From positions 1 to 43,916 of the forward strand of contig JAKLPK010000131.1 in NCBI GenBank assembly GCA_022013895.1: a stretch of DNA of 43,916 bases, given 5' to 3'. Shown here one piece after another: positions 28,344 to 37,076 of the stretch. The DNA comes from Cellulomonas sp. Lineage in GTDB: Bacteria > Actinomycetota > Actinomycetes > Actinomycetales > Cellulomonadaceae. Under the pieces are notes generated by a model that searched no databases, was not told the origin of the DNA, and saw only the letters and a program-made list of their open reading frames with translations. Positions within the stretch are counted from its first letter, which is position 1. Each line of letters opens with the position of its first letter. Both the position numbers and the translations under genes were made by a program.

Positions 28344-29570
28344 GTGACCGACCTGCACGATGCGTCGTCGCGACGGTGGAGCGCACCCGCGATCCTGCGT
28401 CAACCGATCGTCCATCCCGACCGTTCGGTGTTCGCCTACGCGCTGCGGGCCCAGCCCGTGCCGCCGGCCGTCGGTGAGGCCCCTGGCCCCGATGAGGCGA
28501 CCACGGCCCGGGCCATCGACGCCGAGTACGGGTTGCTCGACCTGGCGGCGCTCTCGGGTGAGCACCCGCTGCTCATCCGCGCCACACCGCGGCTGCTGTC
28601 GGGCGAGCTGGTGCTGGCCGCCGGTCCGGTCCGGATCGTGCTCGAGGTCCCGGGCGACCTGGCCGAGTCACCCGAGCTCCCCGAGCAGCTCGACCGGCTG
28701 CGCACCACCGGTGTGCACGCCGCGATCGGCGACTACACGGGCACCCCCGCCCAGGACGCCCTCCTGGGACGGGCCCACATCGCTAAGGTCGATGCCCGGA
28801 CCGATCCGGCCGTGCTCGCCGAGCTGGTCACCCGGGTCCACGACGCGGGTGCCACGGTGGTCGCCGAGCACTCGGACACGCATGCGCTCATCGAACGCGC
28901 ACGGACCGCGCAGGTCGATCTGCTGCAGGGCCCGATGTTCGAACGCGACGGCGATGTGCTGGCGCGTGACTTCAGCGCCGGTGAGCTGCAGTGCCTCGAG
29001 CTGATGAGCCTGCTGTCCGACGACCCGGTGGACCAGGCGGCCGTGATCGGCCTGGTCGCTGCCGACCCGATGCTCACCGTCCGGGTGCTGCACCTGGTCA
29101 ACTCCTCCTCGTTCGGGCTGCCGCGCGAGATCGACTCCGTGCGCCAGGCCGTCGTGCTGGTCGGACCGCACCACCTGTCCGCACTGGCGATCTCCTCGCT
29201 GGTCGGCGCCCAGCCGAGCACCGTGGGCGAGCTGTGGGCGATCCTGTCCCGCGCGCTGGCCTGCTGGGACCTGGCCGGTGCCGACACCGGCTACACCGTC
29301 GGGCTGCTGTCGGCGGTCGCCGAGCAGCGCCACCTGGCGGTCGAGTCGCTGGTCTCCCGCACGGGCGTCTCGCAGGAGATCGCCGATGCGCTGTACTTCC
29401 ATGCCGGTCAGCTCGGCAGTGCGCTGGCGGCCGTCGTCGCCCACGAGGCGAACGACATGATGGGTGTCCTCGCGGCCGGCAAGGACCCGCGCGACGTCTC
29501 CGCGGCCTACCTCGCCGCCGTCCCTGAGGCCCTGTCGATCGCGAGCTCACTGTCCGTCGACCCCGGCTGA
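28344..29570 (+). CDS. EAL-HDOD protein 2 (degenerate EAL)
   Basis: GTG start after AGGAGGA; HDOD LELMSLLSDDPVDQAAVIGLVAADPMLTVRVLHLVNSSSFGLPREIDSVRQAVVLVGPHHLSALA; AYALRAQ in place of the EAL motif. Confidence 0.88.
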   Translation: MTDLHDASSRRWSAPAILRQPIVHPDRSVFAYALRAQPVPPAVGEAPGPDEATTARAIDAEYGLLDLAALSGEHPLLIRATPRLLSGELVLAAGPVRIVLEVPGDLAESPELPEQLDRLRTTGVHAAIGDYTGTPAQDALLGRAHIAKVDARTDPAVLAELVTRVHDAGATVVAEHSDTHALIERARTAQVDLLQGPMFERDGDVLARDFSAGELQCLELMSLLSDDPVDQAAVIGLVAADPMLTVRVLHLVNSSSFGLPREIDSVRQAVVLVGPHHLSALAISSLVGAQPSTVGELWAILSRALACWDLAGADTGYTVGLLSAVAEQRHLAVESLVSRTGVSQEIADALYFHAGQLGSALAAVVAHEANDMMGVLAAGKDPRDVSAAYLAAVPEALSIASSLSVDPG

Positions 29571-29659
29571 TCGGGCCCCGACGCCCTCAACCGCACCCGC
29601 CCTCGGCCCACGCTCACGGCCGGGTTCTGAGTGCCGTGCGCCGCGGCTAGGGTGACGGC

Positions 29660-29938
29660 ATGGGTGCCGACGGACGACCACGACTGCGACCGTCCCCGGC
29701 CCCGCTCGACGTCGACCTGCACCTGATCATGGCGGTCGGAACCGCCGGGTGGGCGCTCATCCTCATCGCCTCCGGCGTCCTGGCCCTGCTCGGGCACGTG
29801 ACAGCACCGGCCGGGGCGACCAGCGCGGCCGGCATCGCGATCGGCCTGTACGGCATGCACTGGGCCCGCAAGAACCGGACCGCGGAGCCCGACAGCGCCG
29901 CACCGCCGACGGACGGGACCGGGTCCCCGACCCCCTGA
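29660..29938 (+). CDS. Small membrane protein, DUF2530-like
   Basis: 92 aa: PLDVDLHLIMAVGTAGWALILIASGVLALLG...AAGIAIGLYGMHWARKNRTA, two TM segments. Confidence 0.7.
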   Translation: MGADGRPRLRPSPAPLDVDLHLIMAVGTAGWALILIASGVLALLGHVTAPAGATSAAGIAIGLYGMHWARKNRTAEPDSAAPPTDGTGSPTP

Positions 29939-29959
29939 CCCCGCGGTCGTCCCGCCGGC

Positions 29960-32900
29960 TCAGCCCAGGGCCTGGTCGAGACCGAGCTCATCGGCGCGCG
30001 CCGGATCGACCATGACGGCCTCGAGCGCCCAGCGGTCGGACCACCGGCCCGCACGTTGCGCCAGGGCACAGGCCAGACCGGCCAGGTGCACCGCATGCGG
30101 CACCCCGTCGGTGTCCACCCACCAGTCGACCGGTGCGCCGTCGACCCGCAGCACATCGTGCTCGACCCACTCGCGCACCTGGTCGCCGGGCTGCCCGACC
30201 GCGATCCGGGTGGGCAGCGCCTGGCGCAGACCCGGCCCCTCGATCCGGCCGTCGGCCAGCTCGGAGGCCAGCGGCAGATCGAGCATCGCCGCCAGGGCCA
30301 CGGCATCGCCCACGGGACAGGGCAGCATCGGCCCCAGATCGGCCCGTTGCAGCCACATCGGGGAGTCGGGGACGACGACGACGTCCGCTGCGACCACGCG
30401 GACCTGATCGCCGCGGTGTCCTTCCCCCGGACCGGGCGGCGTCCGGGGACGGCGCGCACCGTCCGGTCCGAGCAGCCCGGGAAGCTCCGACGGCAGCCCG
30501 CCGTGCCGCGTGCCGGTGCGCGCCAGCCCCGCCAGCGCCCGCCAGACCTGCACGGCCGCCGGGAGCTCGAGCAGGTGCCCGCGCAGCGGTTCGAGGAGGT
30601 CCGCCCAGTCGTCCAGATCGAGCTCATCGGCCGAACCGATCCCGCCGAGGGCCCGGCGCACCTGCTCATCGGCGTCGGCGAGCAGCTCGGGTGCGGGCGG
30701 CAGGATGCCGGGGAGCACGCCGTCGGTCAGGGCGAAGGGCCGGTCGAGCCCGAGACCGGCCCGGGTGCGCAGCCACCAGGTGGTGTACGAGGGGGCCCGC
30801 GCGGCCTGCTCACCGCGCACCGGGTCCACGAGGGCGTCCCGCAGCCCGCGGTCGGCACCCAACGCCGCCAGCAGCCGCGGCCAGGCGTCCGGTGCCACGG
30901 CGTCCAGATCGGCCACGGCGTCCAGATCACCCACCCAGGCGCCGGCACCCAGCCGTTCGCCCAGCTCCGCCAGGTAGTCGCCCCAGCCGTCCAGGGTCGA
31001 GGCCACCAACGCGCCGTCACCGTCGCCGTCAAGGTCGACGGCCGCCGGGTCCGCGACCACATCGGGCACCCGCACCACGACGGGGGCGGCGCGCACGCCG
31101 ACCGCCACCAGCACCCGTTCCCCGTACCGCTCGACCATGCTGCCGGTCACGGTCGCGAGCACCCGGGCGTCGAACAGGTCGTGGGCCGCCGAACCGGCGA
31201 GCACCAGACCGTGGGCCGGGGTCGGCTCACCGTCGACGGCGGGCAGCTCGACCAGGCCCAGCCAGGCCGGCAACGACCGGGACGGGTCGTCGTCGAGCAC
31301 TGCGGCGACCAGGTCGAGCACGGCCGCGGCGACCTCCCCGACCTCGTCCTGCGGGTCCTCCTGGCGGTCGAGCACCGCCGATCGCACGGCCGGATGCGTC
31401 GCCAGCCCCGCGGCGTCGGCGACGACCGCGCCGAGCCGTTCCAGCACCGGGTGGGCGGCGGCCGGGTCGACCACCCGCACCCCCCACTCGGCGAGCGCCC
31501 GGACGGTGGCGACCTCGAGGCGGTAGAGCAGCGCGGACCCGACGAGCACGGTGCCACGCACCCCACGGACCACGCGTCCGTTGGCCAGCGGCACCGGCAG
31601 CGCGGCGAGCGCCTCGGCCTGCGTCCCGACGACCGCCTCGCACGCCGCGTACAGCTCCCGCGAGCCCTCAAGGACGGCGGGCAGCTCGTCGATGACCTCG
31701 GCCAGGGGTCGCACGGGAACCCCGAGCACGTGGGCCGCCGCCGCCCGTCCGGGTGGCAGGTGCACGAGGCCCGGCAGTCTCGCGGCGAGGGCGTCGACGA
31801 GCGCCGTCTCGTGACCGGCAGGCCCGTCCAGCGCGACCGCGGCCCCGGGTTCGACCAGCCCGTCACGACCGGTGAGCAGCGGGGTGCGGGCGAGCGCGTC
31901 GACCAGCAGGGCACCCAGCCGTCCGTCGAGCTCACCTGCGGGCAGTCCGGTCGGCACGAGCGACCACACGTCCTGACCGTCGGCGGCCAACCGCCCCGCG
32001 AGCGTGGCGTACACCTGCGCGGCCTGCGCAAGGACGGCGTCGGTGAGCGGACCGGGGGCCACCCGACGCCGGGTCGGGTCCAGCGGCAGGGTCGCGACCA
32101 GCAGCGCGGGCAGGCTGCACGGGTCGTCGGTCGGTGTGGGGGCGTGCAGCACGTGCGCCCACGTCGGGTCGACGCCGGGGCGGGGCAGGGCCCAGGTGAC
32201 CCGCCAGGCGGTGCGGTCCCGTTCCTCGACCGGGCGGTCGGCCGTCAACGCCGGGTCGAGCTCACCGCAGGCGCTGCGCACGAACCACCGGGCGCCCACG
32301 TCGTTCACCCGCCGCGGCGGCCCGTCGGGGGTCTCGACGACGATCTCGACGAGACCGGGCAGTGCGAGCAGCAGCGGGTCGCCGACCGCGTCGAGCTGGG
32401 TGCGGACGCGGTCGAGCGCCTCGTCGTCGCGCAGCCGGGCGACCACCGCCGTGTCGTACCCCGGCAGCGGGCCCGCGGTGGAGACGAACGGCAGGCGCAG
32501 CACCGGCAGCCAGTCGCCGCGCCGGGCCACCTCCTGCGCCAGATCGGGTGGCGCATCGGCCAGTGCCGCGACGGTCCCGGCCAGGGAGAAGCCGACCGAC
32601 CCGGTCGCGGACCGCACCTCGATCTCGTCGGCGACGGCGCGGACGGCGGCGAAACCGACACCGAACCGACCGACGAGCCCGGTCTCGTCCCGTTTGGCCG
32701 AGGCGCGCATGGAGGCCAGTGCGGCGACCCCGGCGGCGTCCAGCGGCCGACCGGTGTTGGCGACGGTGAGCAGCGGGCCGGCGTCCTCGAGCTCCAGCCG
32801 CAGCAGCAGCCGCCCGGGCACCCCCGCCCGGACCGCGGCATCGGATGCGTTCTGGGCGAGGTCGACGAGCACGCGGTCGCGGTAGTAGCCGCGGGCGTGG

Positions 32901-33004
32901 TCCTCCTCGGTGTTCGCGTCCTCACGCAGGCGCGCGGGTGAGGCGCGCCAGGTCCCCAGGACGGCGGCTCGCAGGTCCGCCGTGCCGAAGGGATCGGTGC
33001 TCAC
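29960..33004 (-). CDS. Large sacsin-like / GHKL-type ATP-binding protein
   Basis: VSTDPFGTADLRAAVLGTWRASPARLREDANTEEDHARGYYRDRVLVDLAQNASDAAVRAG...LLTVANTGRPLDAAGVAALASMRASAKRDETGLVGRFGVGFAAV; GTG start overlaps the DUF3027 gene. Confidence 0.85.
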   Translation of the reverse strand: MSTDPFGTADLRAAVLGTWRASPARLREDANTEEDHARGYYRDRVLVDLAQNASDAAVRAGVPGRLLLRLELEDAGPLLTVANTGRPLDAAGVAALASMRASAKRDETGLVGRFGVGFAAVRAVADEIEVRSATGSVGFSLAGTVAALADAPPDLAQEVARRGDWLPVLRLPFVSTAGPLPGYDTAVVARLRDDEALDRVRTQLDAVGDPLLLALPGLVEIVVETPDGPPRRVNDVGARWFVRSACGELDPALTADRPVEERDRTAWRVTWALPRPGVDPTWAHVLHAPTPTDDPCSLPALLVATLPLDPTRRRVAPGPLTDAVLAQAAQVYATLAGRLAADGQDVWSLVPTGLPAGELDGRLGALLVDALARTPLLTGRDGLVEPGAAVALDGPAGHETALVDALAARLPGLVHLPPGRAAAAHVLGVPVRPLAEVIDELPAVLEGSRELYAACEAVVGTQAEALAALPVPLANGRVVRGVRGTVLVGSALLYRLEVATVRALAEWGVRVVDPAAAHPVLERLGAVVADAAGLATHPAVRSAVLDRQEDPQDEVGEVAAAVLDLVAAVLDDDPSRSLPAWLGLVELPAVDGEPTPAHGLVLAGSAAHDLFDARVLATVTGSMVERYGERVLVAVGVRAAPVVVRVPDVVADPAAVDLDGDGDGALVASTLDGWGDYLAELGERLGAGAWVGDLDAVADLDAVAPDAWPRLLAALGADRGLRDALVDPVRGEQAARAPSYTTWWLRTRAGLGLDRPFALTDGVLPGILPPAPELLADADEQVRRALGGIGSADELDLDDWADLLEPLRGHLLELPAAVQVWRALAGLARTGTRHGGLPSELPGLLGPDGARRPRTPPGPGEGHRGDQVRVVAADVVVVPDSPMWLQRADLGPMLPCPVGDAVALAAMLDLPLASELADGRIEGPGLRQALPTRIAVGQPGDQVREWVEHDVLRVDGAPVDWWVDTDGVPHAVHLAGLACALAQRAGRWSDRWALEAVMVDPARADELGLDQALG

Positions 33005-33807
33005 ACCTGCGGCTGCTCGGTCTCGACGTCCGGCTCGACGTCCGGCTCGGCGACCGGGGCCGAGGCCGGGGCCACCAGCTCCAGCCGCTGATCGTCGATG
33101 AGCGGGTCGGGGGCCGGCCACTGGCTCTGCTCGGGCTCGGCGTCGGTCTGGGAATGGGCGCCGCAGCCGTGATCCAGGCTGACCACCCGTCCGTCCTCGG
33201 GCGACCACTCGTTCGCGCACACCCCGAACACCTGGCCGAGCGCACCCTGGATCGGCACCAGGAACCCGCAGGTCGAGCACGCGGCGGTCGCGGCGAGCGC
33301 CCCCGCCGACGTCGGCCCCTGCGATCCGCGGTACCACCGCATGGCGGCCTCGTCGCGACCCTCCGGCGACAGGATCCGCTCCCGGGCGAGCGCGAGCTCG
33401 TCGATCGCGACCAGGTCCAGCTCGGCGTCACCGGTGGGCGTCCAGCCGGGCTCCAGGCGCGGGTCGTCGGCCCGGAACGGCAGCACATCGCCGGGGCCGA
33501 TGTCACCGGGCTGCAACCGCTGCGACCAGGGCAGCCACTCCTTGGCCAGGATCGAGTCCGGACCGGGCAGCAGGACGGCCTCGCACAGCGTGGCGACCCG
33601 GCCGCGCGGCACCCGCGCCAGGGTCACGGTCCACTGCCAGCCGCGGTACCCGCGGGCCTCGCACGCGAACCGGTGGGAGACCAGCCGCTCACCCTCCAGC
33701 GTCGAGCCGAGGTGCTCGCCGACGTCCGAGGGGTGCTCGGCGATCTCGAGTGCCGCGTCCCGGGCCAGGTCGACCGCCCGGTCGAGCACCGCGTCCTTGC
33801 CGGCCAC
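33001..33807 (-). CDS. DUF3027 family protein
   Basis: GTG start VAGKDAVLDRAVDLARDAALEIAEHPSDVGEHLG...RFACEARGYRGWQWTVTLARVPRGR...EWLPWSQRLQPGDIGPGDVLPF. Confidence 0.85.
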   Translation of the reverse strand: MAGKDAVLDRAVDLARDAALEIAEHPSDVGEHLGSTLEGERLVSHRFACEARGYRGWQWTVTLARVPRGRVATLCEAVLLPGPDSILAKEWLPWSQRLQPGDIGPGDVLPFRADDPRLEPGWTPTGDAELDLVAIDELALARERILSPEGRDEAAMRWYRGSQGPTSAGALAATAACSTCGFLVPIQGALGQVFGVCANEWSPEDGRVVSLDHGCGAHSQTDAEPEQSQWPAPDPLIDDQRLELVAPASAPVAEPDVEPDVETEQPQV

Positions 33808-33808
33808 G

Positions 33809-34192
33809 TCAGGCCTCGAAGTCGTCGGCGACGGCCCGCAGGAGCTGGGCGTACTGGGTGGCGCGGGCCTTCTCCGGGTAGCGGCCGCGACGCAGGTCGT
33901 TGCCGACCTTGTCGAGCAGCTTGATGAGGTCCTCGACGACGATCGCCATCTCGTCGGCCGAGCGGCGCCGGGCCTTGGCGACCGAGGGAACCGGGTCGAG
34001 CACCTTGACGGACAAGGCCTGCGGACCGCGTTTGCCGTCGGCCACGCCGAACTCGACGCGAGCGCCGGGCTTCGGGGCCTCGACCCCTGCGGGCAGGGCG
34101 GAGGCGTGCAGGAAGACCTCACCACCGTCGTCGCCGGCGATGAAGCCGAAGCCACGCTCGGTGTCGAACCACTTGACCTTGCCGGTGGGCAC
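33809..34192 (-). CDS. Cold-shock protein with C-terminal extension
   Basis: MPTGKVKWFDTERGFGFIAGDDGGEVFLHASAL...GPQALSVKVLDP followed by an approximately 60-aa helical extension. Confidence 0.93.
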   Translation of the reverse strand: MPTGKVKWFDTERGFGFIAGDDGGEVFLHASALPAGVEAPKPGARVEFGVADGKRGPQALSVKVLDPVPSVAKARRRSADEMAIVVEDLIKLLDKVGNDLRRGRYPEKARATQYAQLLRAVADDFEA

Positions 34193-34240
34193 CTGGCACC
34201 TCTGTGTGTCGGTCGCACCCTGGATGGGCGCGGCTGGTCA

Positions 34241-35533
34241 TCAGGGTACCGGGCTCGTGGGAGCGGTGTCGGTAGGGGTGGGCGCAGGTGCGCCCGCGGA
34301 GAAGGACCACCGGCCGGTGGTGGGGCGCGTCCGCCGCGGCTTGAGCGCCACCTGGCCGATGAGCTCGCGCCCCTCCCGCAGCCCGGTGAGCCAGGCGATC
34401 GAGATGGCCAGCGGGCTGAAGTCGTCGCCCAGGGTGACCGGAACCCCGCGGTCCGCGGCCTCCAGGTAGGCGTCGAGCGCATCGCACATGGCGCGCACCC
34501 TGGCCGTCGCAGGCGGGACGCCGAGCCACAGATCGGCCTCCGCGGGGGTCAGGTCGAGCAGCTGCGACCACAGCCGGACCACTGCTGCGGTCGCAGCCAG
34601 CAGCGGCTCGTCGGGGCACAGCAGCTGGGCTGCGCGGCTGCGGGCGACGGCGAGCAACGGCAGCTCGTCATCGTCGTGGCCCAGCTCGGCCACCATGTCG
34701 AGCACCAGGATCGAGTGGAACCGCTGACGTCCGACCAGGGCGATGGCCCGCACCAGATCGGCGACCGGCAGCCGCACCCCGGTGACGTTGTTCACCGAAC
34801 GCAGCAGGCGGGCGGCGATGGCCGGATCGGCGGCCGCGAGCCGGGCCAGCGACCGGGTCGAGGAGCTGGGGACCGAGAGCCGGCTCAGCAGCCGGTAGGC
34901 CGTCGGGTTGTGGTGGGCGAGCGACTCCCGTGCGATCACCGCAGGTCGGCTCAGCAGGTAGCCCTGGAGCAGGTCGAAGCCGAGCGTCGTCGCCAGCTCG
35001 CGATCGGCGGCCGTCTCGATGTGCTCGGCCACGAGCACCACCCCGGGCAGGAGCTCCCGCACCTGCGCGACGAGCTCGGCCAGCTCCTGGCCGCTCATCG
35101 TCGACAGGTCGATCTTCACGTAGCCGCACAGGCCGAGGAGCGCCAGCCGGGGATCGTCCGGCATCACGTCGTCGAGGGCGATGACGAAGCCCCGGTCCAC
35201 CAGCCGTTCGAGGCCCGCACGCACCTGGGCGTCGACCGGCACCCGTTCCAGCAGCTCGAGCACCACCCGGCCAGGGGTGAGGGAGACGGGCAGCTCGCCG
35301 ACGACGAAGGAACGCGGCAGGTTGACGAACAGCAGATCGGACCCGCCGATCTCGTCGAGGGCGAACTCCGTGGTCACCGCCGAGATCACCGTCGCCGTGG
35401 CCAGGTCGTCGTCGAACCCCTCCGAGCCCACCCCGGACCCGTCCGCGGAGCGGCTGGGACGGAACAGGGCCTCGTGCCCGACGAGCCGGCCGTCGATGTC
35501 CTCGATGCGCTGACGTGCGACGCACACCGTCAT
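34241..35533 (-). CDS. EAL-HDOD protein 3 (catalytic-type EAL residues apparently retained)
   Basis: VARQRIEDIDGRLVGHEALFRP..FVNLPRSFV..VLELLERV..ALDDVMPDDPRLALLGLCGYVKIDLS..VAEHIET..LLQGYLLSRPAV; HDOD LARLAAADPAIAARLLRSVNNVTGVRLPVADLVRAIALVGRQRFHSIL. Confidence 0.9.
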   Translation of the reverse strand: MTVCVARQRIEDIDGRLVGHEALFRPSRSADGSGVGSEGFDDDLATATVISAVTTEFALDEIGGSDLLFVNLPRSFVVGELPVSLTPGRVVLELLERVPVDAQVRAGLERLVDRGFVIALDDVMPDDPRLALLGLCGYVKIDLSTMSGQELAELVAQVRELLPGVVLVAEHIETAADRELATTLGFDLLQGYLLSRPAVIARESLAHHNPTAYRLLSRLSVPSSSTRSLARLAAADPAIAARLLRSVNNVTGVRLPVADLVRAIALVGRQRFHSILVLDMVAELGHDDDELPLLAVARSRAAQLLCPDEPLLAATAAVVRLWSQLLDLTPAEADLWLGVPPATARVRAMCDALDAYLEAADRGVPVTLGDDFSPLAISIAWLTGLREGRELIGQVALKPRRTRPTTGRWSFSAGAPAPTPTDTAPTSPVP

Positions 35534-35625
35534 CCCGATGTCGGGCAGCCCGGAGATTCCTCCGTACCCGCTCCGCTTCCTCACCACTGCCCCCGTCACC
35601 TGCCGCCACGTGTCCCTACGAGGGG

Positions 35626-35651
35626 ATCGACGCCTCGCACCGGAACTTGAA
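35626..35651 (-). promoter_or_regulatory. Weak sigma-28-like promoter of EAL-HDOD 3: TTCA-N16-GTCGATCC
   Basis: Minus strand TTCAAGTTCCGGTGCGAGGCGTCGATCC; one mismatch in each box. Confidence 0.3.
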
Positions 35652-35660
35652 CGAGCGCGG

Positions 35661-36953
35661 TCAACTTCGCCCGCCCGACCTCGTCGCGGCCGGGCCGCCG
35701 TCGACCCGTCGGGGGAGCAACCGGTCGACGAGCTCCCGCCCTTCCACCAGACCGGTGAACCAGGCCATCGAGACGTCCAGCGCCGCGTAGGCGCCCAGAT
35801 CGGGCAGGGGCAGGTCCCGGTCGCAGACCTCGAGGTAGGTGTCGAGCGCATCGCAGGCCGACGCCACCGCCGGCTCCGGGAGGGGCAGACCGAGCCAGGC
35901 GGCGACCTCGGGCGGATCGGCCGCCATGAGGTGCGCGCACAGCCGCACCAACGCCTCGGTGGCGGCGGCCTCGGGCACGGCGGGGCACAGCAGCTGGGCC
36001 GCCCGGGTCCGCGCCACCGCGCGGACCGGCAGCTCGTCGTCCTGGTGCCCGAACCCGGCCACGAGATCCAGCACGAGGAGCTGGTGCAGCCGTTCGCGAC
36101 CCAGCAGCGTGAGCGCCCGCGGCAGGTTGGCCACCGCCAGCCGCACCCCGCTCACGTTGTTGACCGCGCGCAGCACCCTCGCGGCGATCGCCGGGTCGGT
36201 GGCCGCCACCTCGGCCAGATCGGCCATCGACGTGCCGGGGGCGGCCAACCGGCTCAGCAGCCGGGCCGCCGTCGGGGCGTGCTGGGCCAGGATGTCCCGG
36301 CTGACCACGGCCGGTCGGGACAGCAGGTAGCCCTGCAGCAGGGTGAACCCGGCGGCGAGCGCGCGGCTGCGGTCGTCCTCCGTCTCGATCCGCTCGGCGA
36401 TGAACCGGACCTGCGGCGCCCGCGCGCGCAGCTGGTCGACCACGGCCGTGAGTGCCGGGCCGGGCACGGCGGCCAGATCGACCTTGACGAAGTCCGCGAG
36501 CTCCGCGAGCGCCAGCCGCGGGTCGTCGAGGACCACGTCGTCGAGCGCGATCAGGTAGCCGTCGCCACGCAGCCGCTCGACGCCCGCGCGCACCTGGTCG
36601 TCGACCTCGACCCGTTCGAGCAGCTCCAGGACGACCCGCCCGGGAGGGAGCGGGAGGGGCAGGCTGCCGATGACGAAGGACCGCGGCAGGTTGATGAACA
36701 GCAGGCCGTCCCCGGCGATGTCGGCCAGGTCGAGGTGGGTGGTGACCACCGCCAGCACGCCGGCGGTCGCCGCGTCGTCGTCGAACCCGGCACCACCTTC
36801 ACCGGATCCGGCAGCGGTCGCCGTCGGCCGGAACAGCAGCTCATGGCCGATCGCCCGACCCGAGACGTCCTCGATCCGTTGACGTGCGACGGCGACCGTG
36901 GCCCAGACCTCGGCCCGGTGGCACGACGTGGCATCGGGTTCGCTGACCGGCAT
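35661..36953 (-). CDS. EAL-HDOD protein 4 (catalytic-type EAL residues apparently retained)
   Basis: VARQRIEDVSGRAIGHELLFRP..FINLPRSFV..VLELLERVEV..ALDDVVLDDPRLAL..VKVDLA..IAERIET..LLQGYLLSRPAVV; HDOD LAEVAATDPAIAARVLRAVNNVSGVRLAVANLPRALTLLGRERLHQLL; tandem paralogue of EAL-HDOD 3. Confidence 0.9.
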   Translation of the reverse strand: MPVSEPDATSCHRAEVWATVAVARQRIEDVSGRAIGHELLFRPTATAAGSGEGGAGFDDDAATAGVLAVVTTHLDLADIAGDGLLFINLPRSFVIGSLPLPLPPGRVVLELLERVEVDDQVRAGVERLRGDGYLIALDDVVLDDPRLALAELADFVKVDLAAVPGPALTAVVDQLRARAPQVRFIAERIETEDDRSRALAAGFTLLQGYLLSRPAVVSRDILAQHAPTAARLLSRLAAPGTSMADLAEVAATDPAIAARVLRAVNNVSGVRLAVANLPRALTLLGRERLHQLLVLDLVAGFGHQDDELPVRAVARTRAAQLLCPAVPEAAATEALVRLCAHLMAADPPEVAAWLGLPLPEPAVASACDALDTYLEVCDRDLPLPDLGAYAALDVSMAWFTGLVEGRELVDRLLPRRVDGGPAATRSGGRS

Positions 36954-37005
36954 GGCGACCTCCCCGGAGCCCGGCCCGTCATCCGCGCCGGGCTGTCACC
37001 CACTC

Positions 37006-37031
37006 ATCGGCCGGCACTGCCGCACCCTGCA
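37006..37031 (-). promoter_or_regulatory. Weak sigma-28-like promoter of EAL-HDOD 4: TGCA-N16-GCCGATGA
   Basis: Minus strand TGCAGGGTGCGGCAGTGCCGGCCGATGAG; good -10-like box, imperfect -35. Confidence 0.3.
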
Positions 37032-37076
37032 ATGGTCCGGGCCGATATCCGTCCGAGCCGTCACCTGCAGCGACGA

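Noticed and set aside
30056-32941. 961-aa plus-strand ORF antisense to the sacsin-like ATPase
   Set aside because: Low-complexity H/R/G/Q/P-rich antisense frame; the minus strand encodes clear GHKL motifs.
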